This document shows, piece by piece, positions 26,174 through 34,789 of a stretch of 64,000 bases of DNA. The stretch comes from Schleiferilactobacillus harbinensis DSM 16991 (GTDB lineage: Bacteria > Bacillota > Bacilli > Lactobacillales > Lactobacillaceae), in NCBI RefSeq assembly GCF_000425885.1, contig NZ_AUEH01000002.1, positions 1 through 64,000 of the forward strand. Reading direction: 5' to 3'. The notes below the pieces were generated by a model that did not search any database, was not told the origin of the DNA, and saw only the letters and a program-made list of their open reading frames with translations. Numbering within the stretch: the stretch's first letter is position 1; the number at the start of each line of letters is the position of its first letter. Made by a program: the position numbers and the translations under genes.

Positions 26174-26743
26174 TTAAATATCCAGCACCATATGGTGATA
26201 CTGATGATCCCCAATCATCTGGTCGCCAATACTGCGATACCCGTTCTTCGTATACAGCCGCTCTGCTCCCGGATTGGTCAGATCCACATTCAGCGAAATC
26301 CGGTGCAGCCCGGTTGTCCGCAGCACATGCGCCGGCAGAGCCTGCAGCAGCGACGTCGCGATTCCATGATGCTGCGCCGCTGGCGCCACGGCTAGCGAAT
26401 CCAAGTACCATTCGCCCGGCCGAGCCTCCTTATCGGTAAATAACCGATAATCTGCCGGTAAGCCGATCTTGGGCCACAGTGCCTGCAGTGCATCATCCAC
26501 GTGAGCTTCATCGCTTTCCGGATACCCGACGGCGACGCCGACCACTTGATCATCGTCATCTGTCGCCACCAGGGTGCGCCGGTAGCTATACCGATAATTT
26601 TCTGTCTGGTAGGCAATGGCCAATTCTTTGAATAAGATATCCTGGGGAATCTTCGCCATTGTTTTTAATTCCATTTCTTCAAAAATCTGATTAACGATGG
26701 GCAGCACTGCTGGCCCGTCGCTTTTTTTAGCCATCCGAATCAC
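26174..26743 (-). CDS. GNAT-family N-acetyltransferase
   Basis: A 189-residue acetyl-CoA-dependent transferase. The core motif WYLDSLAVAPAAQHHGIATSLLQALPAHV carries the acetyl-CoA loop, and GLHRISLNVDLTNPGAERLYTKNGYRSI is the last part of the fold; IRMAKKSDGPAVLPIVNQIF is a typical GNAT N-terminus. The start is GTG 26743, 8 bases after AGGAG, rather than the longer open frame. Substrate unknown. Divergent from the ABC importer operon. Confidence 0.85.
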   Translation of the reverse strand: MIRMAKKSDGPAVLPIVNQIFEEMELKTMAKIPQDILFKELAIAYQTENYRYSYRRTLVATDDDDQVVGVAVGYPESDEAHVDDALQALWPKIGLPADYRLFTDKEARPGEWYLDSLAVAPAAQHHGIATSLLQALPAHVLRTTGLHRISLNVDLTNPGAERLYTKNGYRSIGDQMIGDHQYHHMVLDI

Positions 26744-26969
26744 ATTGATCACTCCTATGTTTTCCAGTTTAATCGATTTAGCACGCCTTGCCAACGGCGG
26801 ACGGTGCAAAAACCGCTTGATACCAGCGTCTCTTTGGTGGTCAAAACCGCTCAAATGCGGTAAAATCCTTAATGATTCGTTATGTTTCTGCACCAACATT
26901 CGCGGAACGATAAGCACTTGTTATCTGTTGATCCAGCACCAAGCATACTCAGCGAAGGGGAGAACACTT

Positions 26970-28031
26970 TTGCAAGTAACTTTTAAGGACGTGACGCTGT
27001 CTTATGACGGCAAGCGCGACATTTTGAAGCATCTGAACTTTGTCATCCAGGAGGGATCCCTAGTCTGTCTGCTAGGCCCCTCCGGCGGCGGCAAGTCCAC
27101 GACGCTGATGCTGATTTCGGGGCTGCTCGCCCCGACTCACGGCCAGATTTATTTTGGCGATACTGACGTTACCAAGGAAGACGCCTTAGGCCGCAAGGTC
27201 GGGATGGTCTTTCAGAACTACGCCCTCTATCCCCATTTGACGGTTCAAAAGAATATCGAATTCCCGCTCAAGATGGCGGGCCTGTCCCGGGCTGACCGGG
27301 CCAAGAAGGCCCACGAACTCGCCGCCCTGGTCCACGTGGACGACCAACTGGATAAGAAGCCCGGCGAGCTGTCCGGCGGCCAGCAGCAGCGGGTCGCGAT
27401 TGCCCGGGCCTTAGCCAAGGAGCCGAGCATCCTCCTGCTGGATGAACCCTTATCCAACCTGGATGCCCGCTTACGGATCGAGATGCGGGAAGAAATCCGC
27501 CGGATCCAACGGGAAACCGGCGTCACCACCGTCTTCGTTACCCACGATCAGGATGAAGCGATGCACATTTCCGACCAAATCATGGTCCTCCATGACGGCC
27601 ATATTCAACAATTCAGCACGCCCAAAACACTGTACGCCAGTCCGGATAATCTGTTTGTCGCCCAATTTATTGGCGAACCAGTAATCAATTCTGTTCCGGC
27701 CAGTGCCCTGAGCCATGATTTAGCCGGCGTTGTTTCAGACGATATCTTAAGCCGCGCGCAAACGGCCGGCATTCGGCCGGAGGCATTGACGCTGCCCCAG
27801 CGGGCCCTTGATCCGCTGACCACACTGCACGGCAAGGTTATCGAATTTGACCAATTTGGCCGGGAATCCACAGCCAAGCTGGATTATAACGATCTGCAAT
27901 TGATCAGTACCGAAATGGGGCAATTGCCGCACAATACTCAGGAACTTGATTTCACTCTGGAAAAGAAAGGTTTCTTCCTCTTCGACGCGGACGGCAAACG
28001 CATCTTTGGCGGTGATGATCATGCTGAATGA
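26970..28031 (+). CDS. sugar ABC transporter ATP-binding protein (UgpC/MsmK type)
   Basis: ATPase of a carbohydrate or glycerol-3-phosphate importer. Walker A LLGPSGGGKSTT, Q-loop MVFQNYALYPHL, signature [16 protein letters not shown], Walker [14 protein letters not shown], switch FVTHDQDEAMHIS, then a C-terminal TOBE/OB region; 353 residues. The TTG start at 26970 follows GAAGGGGA. The stop overlaps the next gene by 11 bases. First gene of a four-gene importer. Confidence 0.9.
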   Translation: MQVTFKDVTLSYDGKRDILKHLNFVIQEGSLVCLLGPSGGGKSTTLMLISGLLAPTHGQIYFGDTDVTKEDALGRKVGMVFQNYALYPHLTVQKNIEFPLKMAGLSRADRAKKAHELAALVHVDDQLDKKPGELSGGQQQRVAIARALAKEPSILLLDEPLSNLDARLRIEMREEIRRIQRETGVTTVFVTHDQDEAMHISDQIMVLHDGHIQQFSTPKTLYASPDNLFVAQFIGEPVINSVPASALSHDLAGVVSDDILSRAQTAGIRPEALTLPQRALDPLTTLHGKVIEFDQFGRESTAKLDYNDLQLISTEMGQLPHNTQELDFTLEKKGFFLFDADGKRIFGGDDHAE

Positions 28032-28914
28032 AAAACCTACCGTTAAATCCACCATCAAGGGCTGGCTGTATTTGCTGCCGATGCTGGTCATTACGATCAC
28101 GTTCAACATTTACCCGATCATCAAGTCGTTCTTGATGAGTTTCTACACGAAATACGATTTCTATAATGATATTGTTTCGGCTTATGGCTTCAGTAATTTC
28201 ACTTACTTGTGGAACGATCCGGATTTCCATCTGGCCGTCCGCAACACCTTGGTCTTCGTCATTGGGGTGGTGCCGCTGAACATTATCATTTCCCTGGCCA
28301 TTGCCCTGCTCTTGAACAAGATCAAATTCTTGGCTGGCGCGTTTCGGACGATCTACTTCCTGCCTTTTGTCACCAGTACCGTGGCTATCGCTCAAGTTTG
28401 GAACTGGATCTACCATTCCGATTACGGTCTGTTGAACTATCTGCTGGGCTTGGTCGGCGTCAATCCGATCAACTGGTTGAATGATCCAAAATGGGCCATG
28501 CCGGCGCTGATCATTATGTCAATTTGGAAAGGTCTCGGGTTCAATATCGTCCTTTTTCTGGTGGGCCTGAACAACATCAACACCCGCTATTACCAGGCGG
28601 CTGAAATTGATGGGGCAAATGCTTGGCGCCAATTCACCAACGTTACGCTCCCACTGTTATCCCCGATCACCTTCCTGGTGACGGTCAACGGTGTCATCGG
28701 CTCCTTCAAAGTCTTCGATGAGATCTTCGCCTTGTTCCAAGGATCATCCGGTCCGTCGAAGTCGGCCTTGACCATCGTGTACTACTTATACGAGAAGTTT
28801 TACACCGAATGGAAGTACGGCATCGCCGCCGCCAGCGGCGTGGTCCTCTTCTTCCTAATCCTATTCGTCACCTTGATTCAGCTGTGGTATAGCCGCAAGC
28901 ACGTCCACTATTAG
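28021..28914 (+). CDS. sugar ABC transporter permease (UgpA/MalF type)
   Basis: A 297-residue permease with about six membrane helices and the EAA loop YYQAAEIDGANAWRQFTNVTLPLLSPIT that couples to the ATPase. The N-terminus has KGWLYLLPMLVITITFNIYPI, usual for the MalF/UgpA group. The start is ATG 28021, inside the end of the ATPase gene, with GGCGGTGAT ahead. Partner of the following permease. Confidence 0.9.
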   Translation: MLNEKPTVKSTIKGWLYLLPMLVITITFNIYPIIKSFLMSFYTKYDFYNDIVSAYGFSNFTYLWNDPDFHLAVRNTLVFVIGVVPLNIIISLAIALLLNKIKFLAGAFRTIYFLPFVTSTVAIAQVWNWIYHSDYGLLNYLLGLVGVNPINWLNDPKWAMPALIIMSIWKGLGFNIVLFLVGLNNINTRYYQAAEIDGANAWRQFTNVTLPLLSPITFLVTVNGVIGSFKVFDEIFALFQGSSGPSKSALTIVYYLYEKFYTEWKYGIAAASGVVLFFLILFVTLIQLWYSRKHVHY

Positions 28915-28928
28915 GAGGGGAGAAAATC

Positions 28929-29747
28929 ATGAAAAAAGCTGCATCAGTTTTACGTTACGTCATCTTGACATTGGGTGCCCTCATCATGATCCTGCCCTTC
29001 TTCTGGATGCTGTCAACTTCTCTGAAGACCCAGCCGGAAACGGTGCAAATTCCGCCGGTCTGGATCCCGAAGCAGCTGCAATGGGGCAACTACGTGGAAG
29101 CGTTTAAGGCTGCCCCCTTTGCCCGCTACTTCGTGAATTCAGTGATCGTGACCACCGTTACGACAGTGGGCCAATTGTTCACCAGCATTTTGGCCGCCTT
29201 TGCTTTTAGCAAGCTGCACTTCTGGGGCCGCAATCTCGTGTTCATGATCTTTCTGGGGACGATGATGATCCCCGGCGAAATGCTGATCATCCCGAACTTT
29301 GTCACCCTGTCGAACATGCACCTGGTCAACACTTACGGCGCTTTGATCCTGCCGTGGCTGGCTAGTTTCTTCACCGTCTTTACCCTGCGCCAAACGTTCA
29401 ATTCGGTGCCGGATCAGACATACTACGCCGCTAAAATCGATGGTGCCTCGGATTGGCGCTTCCTCTGGCATATTCTGGTACCGATGTCCAAATCCACGAT
29501 CACCGCGGTCACGGTGCTGCAGGTCATCGGCTCCTGGAACGCCTTCATGTGGCCGCTGATCGTCACCAATGATGAAAACATGCGCACCCTGCCCGTGGGG
29601 TTGCAGGCCTTCACCACGGATGCTGGGACAAATTATGCCCTGTTGATGGCGGCGTCTACATTTGTTATCATTCCAATGGTCATTGTTTACATTTTCCTGC
29701 AAAAATACATTATTGCAGGGATTTCGAATTCAGGATTGAAAGGATAG
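28929..29747 (+). CDS. sugar ABC transporter permease (UgpE/MalG type)
   Basis: A 272-residue second permease. PFFWMLSTSLKTQPE near the N-terminus and the EAA loop YYAAKIDGASDWRFLWHILVPMSKS are the MalG/UgpE signatures; the end YIIAGISNSGLKG is also typical. Strong AGGAGGGG site 14 bases downstream of the previous stop. Confidence 0.9.
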   Translation: MKKAASVLRYVILTLGALIMILPFFWMLSTSLKTQPETVQIPPVWIPKQLQWGNYVEAFKAAPFARYFVNSVIVTTVTTVGQLFTSILAAFAFSKLHFWGRNLVFMIFLGTMMIPGEMLIIPNFVTLSNMHLVNTYGALILPWLASFFTVFTLRQTFNSVPDQTYYAAKIDGASDWRFLWHILVPMSKSTITAVTVLQVIGSWNAFMWPLIVTNDENMRTLPVGLQAFTTDAGTNYALLMAASTFVIIPMVIVYIFLQKYIIAGISNSGLKG

Positions 29748-29757
29748 GTTTAAACTG

Positions 29758-31080
29758 ATGAAAAAGCATACTTGGTTGAAAGTCATGGCCTCGACTGTCA
29801 CCGTAGTATTAGCCGCCCTGGTCATGGCCGGGTGTGGAAACAGCAATTCCAGTTCATCCAGCAGCAAGGGAAGCAGCACCACTGATAATAAAAAAGTGGA
29901 GATCACCTTCTGGCATGGGATGAACGGCCCCTATCAAAAGGCAATCAACAGCATCATCGCCGACTTCAACAAGTCGCAATCGAAATATGTCGTGAAAGGT
30001 ACCGCCCAAGGGAACTATACGGCGCTGCAGCAAAAGATCATGGCTGCCGCCAAGTCCCGCAACCTGCCGACTATTTCGCAGACCACTTACACCACCGTAC
30101 CGGATTACAGCAAGAGCAATTTGATCGAACCCTTGGATAACTACATGCTGCAGGGCAGCGATAAGCTGAGCAGCAGCGACTTGAAGGATATTTACCCCGC
30201 CTTCTTGAAGAGTTCCAAGTACGAAGGCAAGTATTATTCGATCCCCTTCTCCAAGTCGACTCGGATCCTGTATTACAACCAAGCCATCCTGGACAAGTAC
30301 GGCATTGCCAAGCCCAAGACTTGGGATGACATCGTCGCGGCTGGCAATAAGCTGAAGGCAGACGGCATCTACGGGATGGGCTTTGACCGGTCCTGGGACA
30401 TGGAATTCGAGGGCTTAGCCCGCCAAGCCGGCAATCCGCTGATCGCCCCAGGTACACTGAAAGTTAACCTGGACACTGCGGATACGCTGGAAGCTGCCAA
30501 CTTGATCCAGAACATGGTGAAGAACAAGATCGCCAAGACCGCCGGTGCAGATAACTACTTCACCCAAGGCTTCATCCAAGGCAAGGCCGCCTTCTACGCT
30601 GGCTCCTCTGCTGGGGTCACCCAGATGGTCGCTCAGGCGCCTAAGACCCTCAAGTGGGGTACAATGCCGCTGCCCAGTTACAAGGGCAAGAAGGCCACTG
30701 AAATCGCCGGGAACGATATCGTCATGTTCAAGAGTGCCAGCGCCGATCAGAAGAAAGGTGCTTGGCAGTTCATGAAGTTCCTGCTTTCTTCTAAGGAAAC
30801 GGCAAAATGGGCCATGGCCACCGGCTATGTGCCGCTGCGCAAATCCGCAATGGATGACACCGACTTCAAACAGTATTTGAAGGACAAGCCTTACAACCAA
30901 GCCGCTGTTGATTCCTTGGATGATGGCTTCCAGTCCACTGCCTTCTTAGGCTTTTCTGAATATCGGAACGATTTGCTGGAAGCAGTCGATCAGATGATCA
31001 CGAAGAATGCCGACCCGAAGGCAACGCTGACTAAGTTGCAAGCCACCACCGAAAACATCATCAAGACCAACAAGCAATAA
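29758..31080 (+). CDS. extracellular solute-binding lipoprotein (UgpB-like)
   Basis: A 440-residue family 1 substrate-binding protein. The lipobox VMAGC places the lipidated cysteine at residue 26, followed by a Ser-rich linker. The mature part opens with VEITFWHGMNGPYQKA, the UgpB-like start, and continues with YNQAILDKYGIAKPKTWDDI, common to sugar-binding proteins. The ligand could be sn-glycerol-3-phosphate or an oligosaccharide; no glycosidase or phosphodiesterase is adjacent to decide. Last gene of the importer operon. Confidence 0.9.
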   Translation: MKKHTWLKVMASTVTVVLAALVMAGCGNSNSSSSSSKGSSTTDNKKVEITFWHGMNGPYQKAINSIIADFNKSQSKYVVKGTAQGNYTALQQKIMAAAKSRNLPTISQTTYTTVPDYSKSNLIEPLDNYMLQGSDKLSSSDLKDIYPAFLKSSKYEGKYYSIPFSKSTRILYYNQAILDKYGIAKPKTWDDIVAAGNKLKADGIYGMGFDRSWDMEFEGLARQAGNPLIAPGTLKVNLDTADTLEAANLIQNMVKNKIAKTAGADNYFTQGFIQGKAAFYAGSSAGVTQMVAQAPKTLKWGTMPLPSYKGKKATEIAGNDIVMFKSASADQKKGAWQFMKFLLSSKETAKWAMATGYVPLRKSAMDDTDFKQYLKDKPYNQAAVDSLDDGFQSTAFLGFSEYRNDLLEAVDQMITKNADPKATLTKLQATTENIIKTNKQ

Positions 31081-31115
31081 TCTGCTGCGCGCAGAAGAAT
31101 TGAATAATGACCGCG

Positions 31116-31154
31116 GGCTGGGTAACGATTGCGTTGCCTGGCCCTTTTTAATCA
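31116..31154 (+). terminator. terminator after the importer operon
   Basis: GGGCTGGGTAACG-ATTG-CGTTGCCTGGCCC followed by TTTTT; the stem contains several G-T pairs. It lies in front of the next gene, which may be reached by read-through. Confidence 0.6.
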
Positions 31155-31169
31155 GAAAGGATCCTGGCA

Positions 31170-32393
31170 TTGACTACGTTACGGTTTTTAAACGGTTTAG
31201 ACACCATCGGCGGAAATATTGTCGAAATCGCCCAGGGGGATTCCCGGGTAATCATGGATTTCGGCGTCACCACCATTGATCCGCAGTTATCCATTGACAA
31301 TATGATTGCCCAGCATCAGCTGCCCCACCTGCCCGAGTTGTTCCATCCTGAGCTGCCGGACAAGTTTCAGCACGAGGCCATCTTTATTTCCCACCTGCAC
31401 ATCGATCACATGGGGGCTTTGCAGTATCTGCAACGGGACATCCCCATCTATCTGAGTCCCGACGCTTATCAGCTTTATCAAGTCTTGATTGCCCAGCACA
31501 TGGAAGCACCCGTCGCTAATTTGCATATCTTGCCCTACGAACAGCCCTTAACAGTGGGCAGTTTACAGGTCACCGGCTTTGCCAGTGATCACGATACGGT
31601 CGGAGCGATGGCGCTGCTGGTGGATGATGGCCGCCAATGCTTTGCCCATAGCGGGGACGTCCGTTTGAATGGACCCCACGCCGACCGCGTGCTAAACTGG
31701 TCTAGAGTGCTGAAAACTCGGCGGGTCAAAGTATTCATGCTGGAAGGGACAACATTCAGCTTTTCTGCCCCGGTTCCTGTAGAAGATGCAGACCAGCCGG
31801 CGACACCCTTAACTGAAGCAACGCTTGCCGCTAAATTTCAAGATTTGCTGCACGATCAGCCGGCGACCCAATTTATTTTGAATGTTTATCCCCGCAACGT
31901 GGAACGGTTGCTGGCCCTAGACAAAATTGCGCGCCAGGCTGATCGGCCAATCATTTGGGAACCGGAATTTGCTGCCGTCTTGCATGCCTTTGCCCCGGAC
32001 ACGCCGCTCACGACGTTTGGTCCGGACACCATGGCAGCAATTCAAGCGAATCCCGGTCGGTTTGTTTTGCAAAACAGTTATGCCCATCTGGCCCGACTGA
32101 CTGCCCTCCCCCGACCGGCTGTTTATCTGCACTCCAACGGCGAGCCGCTGGGTGATTACGATCCCCGTTTTGCGCAGTTGAAGGACTTCCTGGCAGCCGC
32201 TGATATTCCCTTCACTTTTTTATCAGCCACCGGTCATGCTCAGCGGGCAGATTTGATCACCCTGGCCGAGCGCGTTCACGCCATGTATGTGGTTCCCTGG
32301 CACACCTTTAAGCCCCAAGCAATGGCGGATGCGTTAGCCCCAACGTATAGTGACGTCTTACTCCCTGAACGGGATTTGTACTACGAATTTTAA
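31170..32393 (+). CDS. metallo-beta-lactamase-fold hydrolase, RNase J/beta-CASP-like
   Basis: A 407-residue zinc hydrolase. The metal motif FISHLHIDHMGAL (HxHxDH), a second-site AHSGDVR and the late HAMYVVPWHTF match the RNase J-like COG0595 class, but the protein lacks the C-terminal third of true RNase J (about 550 residues). Substrate could be RNA or a small phosphodiester. TTG 31170 follows AGAAAGGA. The gene is separated from the importer operon by a wobble-rich terminator and may have its own promoter. The DUF3800 gene follows after 32 bases. Confidence 0.75.
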   Translation: MTTLRFLNGLDTIGGNIVEIAQGDSRVIMDFGVTTIDPQLSIDNMIAQHQLPHLPELFHPELPDKFQHEAIFISHLHIDHMGALQYLQRDIPIYLSPDAYQLYQVLIAQHMEAPVANLHILPYEQPLTVGSLQVTGFASDHDTVGAMALLVDDGRQCFAHSGDVRLNGPHADRVLNWSRVLKTRRVKVFMLEGTTFSFSAPVPVEDADQPATPLTEATLAAKFQDLLHDQPATQFILNVYPRNVERLLALDKIARQADRPIIWEPEFAAVLHAFAPDTPLTTFGPDTMAAIQANPGRFVLQNSYAHLARLTALPRPAVYLHSNGEPLGDYDPRFAQLKDFLAAADIPFTFLSATGHAQRADLITLAERVHAMYVVPWHTFKPQAMADALAPTYSDVLLPERDLYYEF

Positions 32394-32425
32394 ATTTATC
32401 GAAAACACGGAAGAAGGAATTTTGC

Positions 32426-34207
32426 ATGGCAACAAACGATACATTGCCTGAAAAATTGAAACAAGAATTATTACGGACAAAAGAGTCCACGAAAAATCTG
32501 GCGGTTGATATTGGTATTTCCTACGCCAGCCTCCAATCCTACTTGACCGGCCGGACTCAACCGGGCGCTAAGAACCGCGGCATTTTGGAAGCTTATTTTG
32601 AAAAAGTGGCCGAGGAATTAGCCGCCCAACCGGCCCCCAGTGAAGAAAAGGCAGCGGCCCCCGCGGCCAAGGCGCCCACCGTGGAAGAACCCGCGCCGGT
32701 GCTGACAGACTATTCCATCTACATGGATGAATCTTTTGATCCTGAACAACAGGGCCGCGGCAACAATCTGATCGTCGTCAGCGGTATTCTGGTGCCCCAA
32801 TTGGAAGAAGCGAGCTCTTTGAAGAAATTCCAAGATGCCCTTTATCCGTTTGGCTGGGACAAAGGCGACGAAGTCAAAGCCCATTTCAAGACGAACGAAA
32901 ATATCGTCAAGATCTTGCAGATGAGCCACGATAAATACATCGATTACGCCGGTTTGAAGACCGAAAAGGTTCCGGTCCTGCTGACCCGGAACAATGCTAA
33001 CGAACGTTTCTCCCAAACCTTCCCGTATATCCGGTTGCTGAGTGAATTGATTGGCCACACTTTGGCCGGCAAACATCTGCCGCAACTGAACCTGACCATC
33101 ACCATGGATCACTCGCCGATCATTGACGAGAATCAATTGCGGATGGTCCGGGAAAGCTTGCAAAAGCACTTGCTGCTGAAATACCAGCAACGGTCCAGCA
33201 TCTACATTACCAGTGCGGACTCCAAGGATCGGCTGGGCTTGCAGCTGGCTGATTTCTTAGCCAACTACCTCAATCGGGTCGCTACGAAGTCCATTGATCC
33301 GGTGATCGACTTGATCCCGTTCAACCACGATAATTCCGAGATGGCCCAACAATTCGTGTACTTCTATGGCTTGCAGGATCAGCGGATCAACTACAGCGCC
33401 CTGCCGAGCACTGCGACGGACGAACAGCCAACGGCCGTTGCGGCAACAACGACCACAGCCGCTCCGGCCGCCGCTGTCTCCACTAGCAGCCCGTCCACCC
33501 AAGCCGCTTCTGCCGCACCGCAATCGGCTCCGACACCGCAAGTACAGATTCAGGCGCCCGCAGCGCAGATGCCTGCTTCGACCGCAGACACCAATAGCAA
33601 CCATGGTAATGGTAATAATACTGCCGGCAGCACTGCCCCGCAGCCAACACCTAGCCGTAAGCAGCCGGTTATCCACAAGCTGGACGCCCACTTGAGCCGG
33701 CCGGTACCCACTTCGACCCAATACTTCACCAATAATCAGCATGGGACAACAGCAAATAACCGAGAAACAACATCTGCTGCACCGGCAACTGAAGTGAAGG
33801 CCGACGCTAAGTCAACGGATGACAGCGACCATGCCCCTCGGGTGCGCGTCGCTGAAATGGAGAAGGTCAATGACTTTGTTCACGACCTTCTGCCGTTAAA
33901 TCTTGCCGTCCTGGCAAACACAACCAGTGCCCAACAGGACGAATACCGGGACACAGTAAAGGGGATCACCACGATCATCTTCAGTGTTCTGCCCAGCAAG
34001 ATGAAGGGCCAGCTGATCACCGGCAAACCCCGCAAGACCTTGAAAAATATTACTGATCTGCTCGAAGCGGTGCACAATGCCGAGAAGAGTATTCCAACAT
34101 TGAAGATCAAGGACAAGCATGGTCAACTGACCGCTGCCCGGACAATGCTGGAGAAGACGTTACAGTGGGCCGACAAGAACAATATCACTCCGGCGGCCAT
34201 CGACTAA
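32426..34207 (+). CDS. large HTH-DUF3800 protein of unknown function
   Basis: A 593-residue protein in four parts. Residues about 5-65 form a small helix-turn-helix (TKNLAVDIGISYASLQSYLTG). After an Ala/Pro-rich spacer, residues about 95-320 match DUF3800, an RNase H-like fold: YSIYMDESFDP (Asp101, Glu102), TITMDHS (Asp228), ADSKDRLGLQLADFLANY (Asp265, Asp276). Residues about 325-475 are a Thr/Ala/Ser/Pro/Gln-rich, probably disordered linker. Residues about 476-593 form a helical C-terminal domain I do not recognise (FVHDLLPLNLAVLAN). The acidic residues suggest a metal-dependent nuclease or a relative. ATG 32426 has GGAAGAAGGA ahead. It could be co-transcribed with the upstream hydrolase. 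Confidence 0.75.
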   Translation: MATNDTLPEKLKQELLRTKESTKNLAVDIGISYASLQSYLTGRTQPGAKNRGILEAYFEKVAEELAAQPAPSEEKAAAPAAKAPTVEEPAPVLTDYSIYMDESFDPEQQGRGNNLIVVSGILVPQLEEASSLKKFQDALYPFGWDKGDEVKAHFKTNENIVKILQMSHDKYIDYAGLKTEKVPVLLTRNNANERFSQTFPYIRLLSELIGHTLAGKHLPQLNLTITMDHSPIIDENQLRMVRESLQKHLLLKYQQRSSIYITSADSKDRLGLQLADFLANYLNRVATKSIDPVIDLIPFNHDNSEMAQQFVYFYGLQDQRINYSALPSTATDEQPTAVAATTTTAAPAAAVSTSSPSTQAASAAPQSAPTPQVQIQAPAAQMPASTADTNSNHGNGNNTAGSTAPQPTPSRKQPVIHKLDAHLSRPVPTSTQYFTNNQHGTTANNRETTSAAPATEVKADAKSTDDSDHAPRVRVAEMEKVNDFVHDLLPLNLAVLANTTSAQQDEYRDTVKGITTIIFSVLPSKMKGQLITGKPRKTLKNITDLLEAVHNAEKSIPTLKIKDKHGQLTAARTMLEKTLQWADKNNITPAAID

Positions 34208-34221
34208 TTCGAACCGCACAG

Positions 34222-34260
34222 AAAAAGCCAAACCTCTCAGCAACGAGGTTTGGCTTTTTT
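34222..34260. terminator. bidirectional terminator between the DUF3800 gene and smpB
   Basis: AAAAAGCCAAACCTC / GAGGTTTGGCTTTTTT with an 8-base loop. Confidence 0.88.
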
Positions 34261-34288
34261 ACTGTCCATGGTCCATGCACCATGCTGT

Positions 34289-34768
34289 TTAATCATAACG
34301 CTGGCTCAGGGCGCGCTGGACATCCCGGGCCTGTTCCTTGCGTTTCAGGGTCTCACGTTTGTCATACTCGTGCTTCCCTTTGCCCACGCCAATCAAGATC
34401 TTGGCGTAGCCATGTTTCAGGTAAGCTTTCAAGGGCACAATGGCGATCCCTTTTTCCTGGACGACGCCCGCCAGTTTGGCAATCTCACGCTTCTTTAACA
34501 ACAGCTTGCGATTGCGTAACGGGTCGACATTGAACTGATTTCCCTGCTTATAGGGCGAAATATGCACGTTTTCCAACCATACTTCACCGTTGCGGACCCG
34601 GGCATATCCGTCCCGCAGGTTCATTTTACCCTCACGGACGGACTTGATCTCTGTCCCGGTCAAAGCAATGCCCGCCTCGTAGGTTTCCAGAATCTCGTAA
34701 TTGTGACCGGCCTTTTTGTTTTGGGCGAGCTGGTTGGCCGGCTTTTTTTGCTCTTTACGTTTGGCCAT
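34289..34768 (-). CDS. smpB: SsrA-binding protein SmpB
   Basis: Carries tmRNA to stalled ribosomes in trans-translation. The 159 residues show [32 protein letters not shown] and the C-terminal basic tail ([23 protein letters not shown]) that acts in the ribosomal A site. It directly follows rnr (21 bases), the usual lactobacillar order secG-rnr-smpB. No tmRNA gene is visible next to it. Confidence 0.96.
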   Translation of the reverse strand: MAKRKEQKKPANQLAQNKKAGHNYEILETYEAGIALTGTEIKSVREGKMNLRDGYARVRNGEVWLENVHISPYKQGNQFNVDPLRNRKLLLKKREIAKLAGVVQEKGIAIVPLKAYLKHGYAKILIGVGKGKHEYDKRETLKRKEQARDVQRALSQRYD

Positions 34769-34789
34769 GCCGACGCACCTTTCTTTCTG

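Noticed and set aside
33420-33700. Repeat-rich region in the DUF3800 gene as a CRISPR or tandem repeat
   Set aside because: It is low-complexity Ala/Thr/Pro/Gln coding sequence with no regular unit.
34208-34288. tmRNA gene next to smpB
   Set aside because: Only a terminator hairpin is seen, and the secG-rnr gap has no tRNA-like ends either.
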